Part shown: piece by piece, positions 47,370 to 48,206 of the stretch
Position numbering within the stretch: the stretch's first letter is position 1
Layout: every line of letters begins with the position of its first letter
NCBI GenBank assembly: GCA_014859895.1
Contig: JACZKS010000066.1
Location: 1 to 48,206 of the forward strand
Source of the DNA: Rhodospirillales bacterium
Lineage (GTDB): Bacteria; Pseudomonadota; Alphaproteobacteria; Rhodospirillales; Shumkoniaceae
Length of the DNA stretch: 48,206 nt
Direction: 5' to 3'
Notes under the pieces: generated by a model
The model's input: only the letters and a program-made list of their open reading frames with translations
Databases searched by the model: none
Told to the model about the DNA's origin: nothing
Translations under genes and position numbers: made by a program

Positions 47370-48206
47370 ATGGACGTTTCCGCCGTTCGGCCGAAGAACC
47401 CCCAGACAGGCGAATCGCTTTCGCATGACGCCGGCACCGGTACCGCCGTCCAGGGGCTCATCGCCACATTCAGCGATATGCTGCGCAATGCCGGCGTCCG
47501 CATGGAAAGCGATGCCTCCAGCCTGATGCCCAAGGCCAAGGCCGACGTTACGGCGACCCAGCACGACGCCGAGGCGGCCGAGCGCACCCGGAGATCCCGC
47601 CCCGAACGCCGCGACGACGCGGCGGCCCCCGCCGAAAGGCCGCGCCGGGCCCGTAACGCCGAGGAGAACGCACGCAAGGATGTAACGAAGCCGGCGGAGG
47701 AGTCCGTGGTTTCCGAAAAGGCCGACCGGGCGAAAACGCCCGCGTCGGCCGCTTCGGAAGCGAACGCCCCCGCCGGGCCCAAGGAAAGCGCCGGGACCGA
47801 GCGCCCGGCCGATCCGGCGAACGCCCCCGTCGAGACGGCGGCCGGCGGCGAAACAGCCGCCTCGCAGGATGAAACCGCTGCCGCCCTCGATCAGACGGCG
47901 GTCGCGTCCGCCGAAGCGGCGCCGCCCCCCAGCCCCACCGATTTCGTCGCCGGCGTTCTGGCCACGCAACTGTTCGCACAAAGCGGCGCGACCGGAGCCG
48001 ACCCGGCAACCGCCGCCGCCGATACCGTTTCGGCCGTCGACGATCTGTCCGTCGCGGTGACCACCGCCGGCCAGGGCAAGACGGCGGGCGACGCCGGCTT
48101 GGCCGCCGCCATGGCCGCTTCCGCCAATGCCGACGCCAGCGCCAGCGCCACCATCTCCACCGCCGCCGCCAAGACGGCCGCCGCCCAACCGCAAGTCACC
48201 CCCGGC
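47370..48206 (+). CDS. fliK: partial Ala/Pro-rich protein, probably flagellar hook-length control FliK N-terminus
   Basis: The frame is open for 279 codons from ATG 47370 to the window edge. It begins MDVSAVRPKNPQTGESLSHD and is rich in Ala, Asp, Glu, Pro and Thr, with low complexity typical of the FliK N-terminal ruler region. No signal peptide or membrane segment. The conserved FliK C-terminal domain would lie outside the window, so the name rests on composition, a sigma-54 promoter with an ftr-like enhancer, and the flagellar context. Overlapping minus-strand frames are shadows. Confidence 0.6.
   Translation, partial: MDVSAVRPKNPQTGESLSHDAGTGTAVQGLIATFSDMLRNAGVRMESDASSLMPKAKADVTATQHDAEAAERTRRSRPERRDDAAAPAERPRRARNAEENARKDVTKPAEESVVSEKADRAKTPASAASEANAPAGPKESAGTERPADPANAPVETAAGGETAASQDETAAALDQTAVASAEAAPPPSPTDFVAGVLATQLFAQSGATGADPATAAADTVSAVDDLSVAVTTAGQGKTAGDAGLAAAMAASANADASASATISTAAAKTAAAQPQVTPG

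Noticed and set aside
1-48206. CRISPR arrays, tRNA or rRNA genes, phage or plasmid origin
   Set aside because: No regularly spaced direct repeats, no recognised tRNA or rRNA sequence, and no replication or integrase genes were seen.

Overview
This is high-GC DNA from a flagellated alphaproteobacterium, most likely Rhodospirillales and close to Magnetospirillum-type organisms. The evidence is the alphaproteobacterial flagellar markers FliX, FlbT, FlaF, MotE and the DUF6468 protein, a zinc-less DksA beside flgH and fliX, a Maf glycosyltransferase and nonulosonic acid genes next to flagellin, and sigma-54 promoters with FlbD/ftr-like palindromes upstream of late flagellar genes. Assignments rest on motif and sequence recognition only; no database search was possible.

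Layout. (1) 1-4853, minus strand: fliL-fliM-DUF6468-motE and two MotB-like genes, ending in a partial gene at the left edge. (2) 5150-8481, plus: flgF-flgG-flgA-flgH. (3) 8574-9592, minus: fliX then dksA. (4) 9926-13815, plus: a complete ferric-iron ABC transporter with a Fur-box-like operator, set inside the flagellar cluster. (5) 14008-22100, plus: an enlarged hook protein flgE, then flgI-flgJ-flgN-flgK-flgL and a FlaF-family gene, closed by a double terminator. (6) 22176-27691, plus: six genes of nonulosonic (probably legionaminic) acid synthesis. (7) 27801-28886: an unrecognised gene with a sigma-54-like promoter. (8) 28938-35888, minus: flagellin, flbT, flaF, a TPR/GT41-like transferase resembling FlmG, a Maf transferase and a DUF2920 hydrolase. 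(9) 36108-39365, minus: legC, legB and a CBS-nucleotidyltransferase (ptmE-like), completing the sugar pathway. (10) 39716-44875: kdpE-kdpD and divergent trkH. (11) 44885-47109, minus: an FkbM methyltransferase and a glycosyltransferase, separated by a transposase-type inverted repeat. (12) 47370 to the right edge: the start of an Ala/Pro-rich gene with a sigma-54 promoter, probably fliK.

How it works together. The window encodes much of the rod, ring, hook and filament, the C-ring protein FliM and motor accessory proteins. It also encodes a route to a CMP-activated nonulosonic acid and two different classes of candidate flagellin glycosyltransferase. Flagellin output can be controlled at two levels. 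Transcription uses a textbook sigma-54 promoter with two ftr-like palindromes lying inside the 3' end of legC. After transcription, a long 5' leader with a hairpin beside the ribosome-binding site may be the target of FlbT/FlaF. The most unusual points are the Maf plus FlmG-like pair, the second FlaF, the unknown sigma-54-linked gene at 27801, and the Asp-less MotB-like partner.
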